Positions 48,879 through 50,400 of a DNA stretch of 50,400 nucleotides are shown here, piece by piece. The stretch spans positions 1 through 50,400 of the forward strand of contig URBG01000009.1 of the NCBI GenBank assembly GCA_900546055.1, given 5' to 3'. Position 1 is the first letter of the stretch, and every line of letters starts with the position of its first letter. Source of the DNA: an uncultured Mycoplasmatota bacterium (GTDB taxonomy: Bacteria > Bacillota_I > Bacilli_A > RF39 > UBA660). A program made the position numbers and the translations under genes. Under the pieces are notes generated by a model. That model did no database searches and was not told where the DNA came from. It saw only the letters and a list, made by a program, of their open reading frames with translations.

Positions 48879-49241
48879 ATGAAGTTTAATGAAAAAATAA
48901 TTAAGTTAAGAAAAGCAATGGGATTTTCCCAGGAAGAACTAGGTAATAAGCTAAATGTTGCTAGACAAACAGTATCGAAATGGGAACTTGGTGAGACAAC
49001 ACCTGAAATGGATAAATTAATAGAATTGTCAGATATATTTAATATCAGCATTGATGAACTAGCGAAAAACACCGAAATCCCTCGAGTAATTGAGAAAGAT
49101 CATGAACAAGGCAAACTAACATCAATTTACAATGAGGTTAATAAGTCTAAAGAAATTATAAAGACACTACTAATAATAGGCATGGGAATACTTTTCTTTT
49201 TTGCACTTATTGTATTATATGGCGTTTTTTTCTTGAAATAA
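48879..49241 (+). CDS. XRE regulator with C-terminal membrane helix
   Basis: The 120-residue protein has an XRE helix-turn-helix at about 5-60 (F-S-Q-E-E-L-G, R-Q-T-V-S-K-W-E-L-G) and one membrane helix near 97-118. Membrane-tethered XRE proteins of this type are common in Bacillota and often sense envelope or cell-surface conditions. The ribosome site is GAAAGGAAAG. A terminator follows. Its targets are unknown. Confidence 0.87.
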   Translation: MKFNEKIIKLRKAMGFSQEELGNKLNVARQTVSKWELGETTPEMDKLIELSDIFNISIDELAKNTEIPRVIEKDHEQGKLTSIYNEVNKSKEIIKTLLIIGMGILFFFALIVLYGVFFLK

Positions 49242-49277
49242 TTAATCAAAAAAAGAGACTAGTATCTCAATAAAAAA

Positions 49278-49313
49278 GGAAGTAAACTCCATCAAGGGTA
49301 TTTGCTTCCTTTT
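49278..49313 (+). terminator. Terminator of the membrane XRE gene
   Basis: GGAAGTAAACTC pairs imperfectly with GGGTATTTGCTTCC, followed by TTTTC. A smaller GAGA/TCTC hairpin lies just before it. Confidence 0.6.
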
Positions 49314-49483
49314 CATATTATAATTAATTGACCGATTTATTCAATTTTGATATTATAGTAATAACCAGCGCTAGTATAGGCTGTTTTTTTATATTTTGAT
49401 AAAAACTACCCGAAAATGTGCTTCGTGTTTCAATGAAATAATTAAAAAATCTAATATACTATAGTAAGAGCGGAGGTAGTTAT

Positions 49484-49704
49484 ATGCAGATAAGCTGGCG
49501 TCGTTATGGCAAAGCTAATTTCATAAGATTTTTACGCGAAGCTACCGGCTTAACGCAAAAGGAATTAGCTGAGTTTTTAAACGTTACGAAAGAACAATTC
49601 AAAATTATGAAAGCGGTAAAACTAATTTCAACAGTGATAAAATAGAAAAAATAATTGAAAAGTTTGACTTAGATATTATTGTAAAATCTAATTCTAACCG
49701 CTAA
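49484..49704 (+). pseudogene. Frameshifted XRE-type regulator
   Basis: The gene starts well (CGGAGGT site, ATG 49484) and reads a normal helix-turn-helix half, F-L-R-E-A-T-G-L-T-Q-K-E-L-A-E-F-L-N-V. At the A-run 49601-49604 the frame changes: the first frame ends at 49645 after 53 codons. The next frame carries the expected rest, N-Y-E-S-G-K-T-N-F-N-S-D-K-I, to a stop at 49702-49704. One missing A would restore 73 residues. This is most simply a 1-base deletion (or an assembly error), leaving an inactive regulator. Its end overlaps the convergent membrane-protein gene by 11 bases. Confidence 0.75.
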
Positions 49705-49927
49705 TCTTATCGAATGCTATGTCGATAAAATAGCACCAAATTATAAACAATAATATTATAATCAACATTGTCAACTGGAAATAAAATGGAATGCCAGAAT
49801 AGGGCATAATTATATCTTCTACGTCCAAATAGTCGATAGTAAACTTCACACAATCAATTATCGGTATAATAAGGAATAGAAAAATATATTTACAACTAAA
49901 TTTAGCAAGTCCAATGTTGTAAAACAT
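49694..49927 (-). CDS. Small membrane protein
   Basis: A 77-residue protein with two hydrophobic segments (about 12-30 and 50-70). It has a strong GAGGAGGG ribosome site and a near-consensus minus-strand promoter that overlaps a perfect palindrome, so it is probably a real, regulated gene. No family is recognised. It is divergent from the XRE gene at 50070, a layout typical of a regulator and its target. Confidence 0.6.
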   Translation of the reverse strand: MFYNIGLAKFSCKYIFLFLIIPIIDCVKFTIDYLDVEDIIMPYSGIPFYFQLTMLIIILLFIIWCYFIDIAFDKISG

Positions 49928-49943
49928 AATAACCCTCCTCTCT

Positions 49944-49970
49944 AAGCACGATTACTACTGTGCTTTTTTA
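49944..49970 (+). terminator. Hairpin in the leader of the small membrane-protein gene
   Basis: AGCAC and GTGCT pair around a 10-base loop, followed by a T run on the plus strand. It could end plus-strand transcription, or form a structure in the leader of the minus-strand message. Confidence 0.35.
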
Positions 49971-49999
49971 ATTATAGCAATCCAAAATTATCATTGCAA
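49971..49999 (-). promoter_or_regulatory. Promoter of the small membrane-protein gene
   Basis: On the minus strand TTGCAA (49999-49994), a 17-base spacer and TATAAT (49976-49971). The -35 box is one arm of the palindrome at 49993-50011. Confidence 0.75.
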
Positions 50000-50011
50000 G
50001 TTTCTTGCAAT
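49993..50011. promoter_or_regulatory. Palindromic operator candidate
   Basis: ATTGCAAG-TTT-CTTGCAAT is a perfect inverted repeat with 8-base arms and a 3-base centre, in the gap between two divergent genes. It covers the -35 box of the leftward gene, the expected place for a repressor site of the adjacent XRE protein. Confidence 0.65.
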
Positions 50012-50034
50012 TTTATGATAAAGTAGGAATATTT

Positions 50035-50043
50035 TGCCATAAT
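50035..50043 (+). promoter_or_regulatory. Extended -10 of the XRE gene at 50070
   Basis: TGCCATAAT is an extended -10 element 26 bases before the start codon. The -35 position is AT-rich; the TTGCAA arm at 50005-50010 is too far upstream for normal spacing. Confidence 0.4.
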
Positions 50044-50069
50044 ATCATATAAGAAGGTGAATATAGTAT

Positions 50070-50300
50070 ATGGTGGGAACAATTATTAAAAATGCAAGAC
50101 GTAGTAAAGGTTTGTCTCAAAAACAACTAGGTGATCTTTTGTCCCTTGCTGACAATACTATTTCAAGTTATGAACGAGGAAATAGTCAACCGGATTTTAA
50201 AACCATAATAGAAATATTAAATATTTGTGATTTTCAAATTCAGTTTATTAATGATAAAAGCGAAATAATAACATTAGAGAAAATGTCAAGAGAACTCTAA
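50070..50300 (+). CDS. XRE-family transcription regulator
   Basis: A 76-residue protein made of one helix-turn-helix domain: A-R-R-S-K-G-L-S-Q-K-Q-L-G-D, N-T-I-S-S-Y-E-R-G and S-Q-P-D-F-K-T-I are typical XRE features. The AAGGTGA site lies nine bases before the ATG. It is divergent from the small membrane protein at 49694-49927, with the palindrome between them, so it is a good candidate repressor of that gene and perhaps of itself. A terminator overlaps its end. Confidence 0.88.
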   Translation: MVGTIIKNARRSKGLSQKQLGDLLSLADNTISSYERGNSQPDFKTIIEILNICDFQIQFINDKSEIITLEKMSREL

Positions 50301-50310
50301 TGTTTTTTAT
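50270..50310 (+). terminator. Terminator of the XRE gene
   Basis: AACATTAGAG and CTCTAATGTT form a perfect 10-base stem with a 15-base loop that spans the last codons, followed by TTTTTATTT. Confidence 0.8.
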
Positions 50311-50400
50311 TTGGACTATAATCATAATATTCACATTAAGAAAATTAAATTTTGTGTCAATAAATAAAAATATTTAGTTGGAATAGTTGACAATAGGGGG

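Noticed and set aside
49601..49604. Programmed ribosomal frameshift in the XRE gene
   Set aside because: The A-run is short, with no slippery heptamer or downstream structure evident; a 1-base deletion is simpler.
1..50400. Mycoplasma-type recoding of TGA
   Set aside because: Several genes end at TGA with terminators directly after it (for example pflA and the XRE gene at 43179), and Trp is encoded by TGG.
1..50400. CRISPR arrays, rRNA genes, prophage structural genes
   Set aside because: No regularly spaced short repeats, rRNA sequences or phage capsid/tail-like proteins were seen.

Overview
The window looks like a chromosomal segment of a low-GC, AT-rich Gram-positive bacterium of the Bacillota (Bacilli side, similar in style to uncultured gut lineages such as RF39). 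The support is Firmicute-type promoters and AGGAGG ribosome sites, scpA-scpB, rnr-smpB-ssrA, pflB-pflA, and surface proteins with a GYAAF-type export signal. TGA is used as a stop (for example at the ends of pflA, the 43179 regulator and the 36061 lipoprotein), so this is the standard code and not the Mycoplasma code. Genes for peptidoglycan-cleaving enzymes imply a cell wall. The genus cannot be named from the sequence alone.

Layout. 1-2.7 kb: two exported surface proteins, the second with BspA-like leucine-rich repeats. 2.7-5.65 kb: pyruvate formate-lyase and its activase. 5.7-8.2 kb: an unknown protein with a near-consensus promoter, a tail-anchored low-complexity protein, and two minus-strand genes. 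8.26-9.7 kb: scpA, scpB and tRNA-Leu(CAA). 9.7-11.4 kb: a small accessory islet (GNAT remnant, class III-type Fic protein, DUF3800 protein). 11.5-15.9 kb: an orphan LytTR response regulator on the minus strand, tRNA-Gln(CTG), a deoxyinosine/uracil glycosylase and a tandem pair of large membrane proteins. 16-42.7 kb: the central feature, a contiguous secretion/pilus locus. 42.8-48.2 kb: rhodanese, XRE regulator, RmuC, a membrane protein, RNase R, SmpB and tmRNA. 48.3-50.4 kb: small membrane proteins and three XRE-type regulators, one frameshifted, with a perfect palindromic operator candidate.

The central locus places two machineries that are normally separate head to tail on one strand. The first half (about 16.0-27.7 kb) is a Tad/Flp-type pilus set: CpaB-like, CpaF/TadA ATPase, TadB, TadC, a 55-residue Flp-like pilin, TadE-like pseudopilins and a TadZ/CpaE-like protein with a degenerate P-loop, preceded by large exported proteins including a cysteine-rich 905-residue protein. 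The second half (27.8-42.7 kb) is a type IV secretion set: three VirB2-like proteins, VirB6-like, PrgI/VirB3-like, VirB4 split over two genes, a C39-like cysteine peptidase, a possible VirB8-like protein, two related lipoproteins around a SpoIID-NlpC/P60 fusion hydrolase, a Tat-type lipoprotein and a VirD4 coupling ATPase. No relaxase, integrase or transposase is present and the locus sits among housekeeping genes. This argues for a resident, possibly hybrid, surface machine for protein export, adhesion or DNA handling rather than an ordinary conjugative element. That functional reading is inference.

No stretch longer than 300 bases lacks features. The longest between intact protein genes are 9545-9978 (tRNA-Leu, hairpin, GNAT remnant) and 47819-48298 (tmRNA). 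The gap 49242-49483 shows only a terminator-like hairpin.
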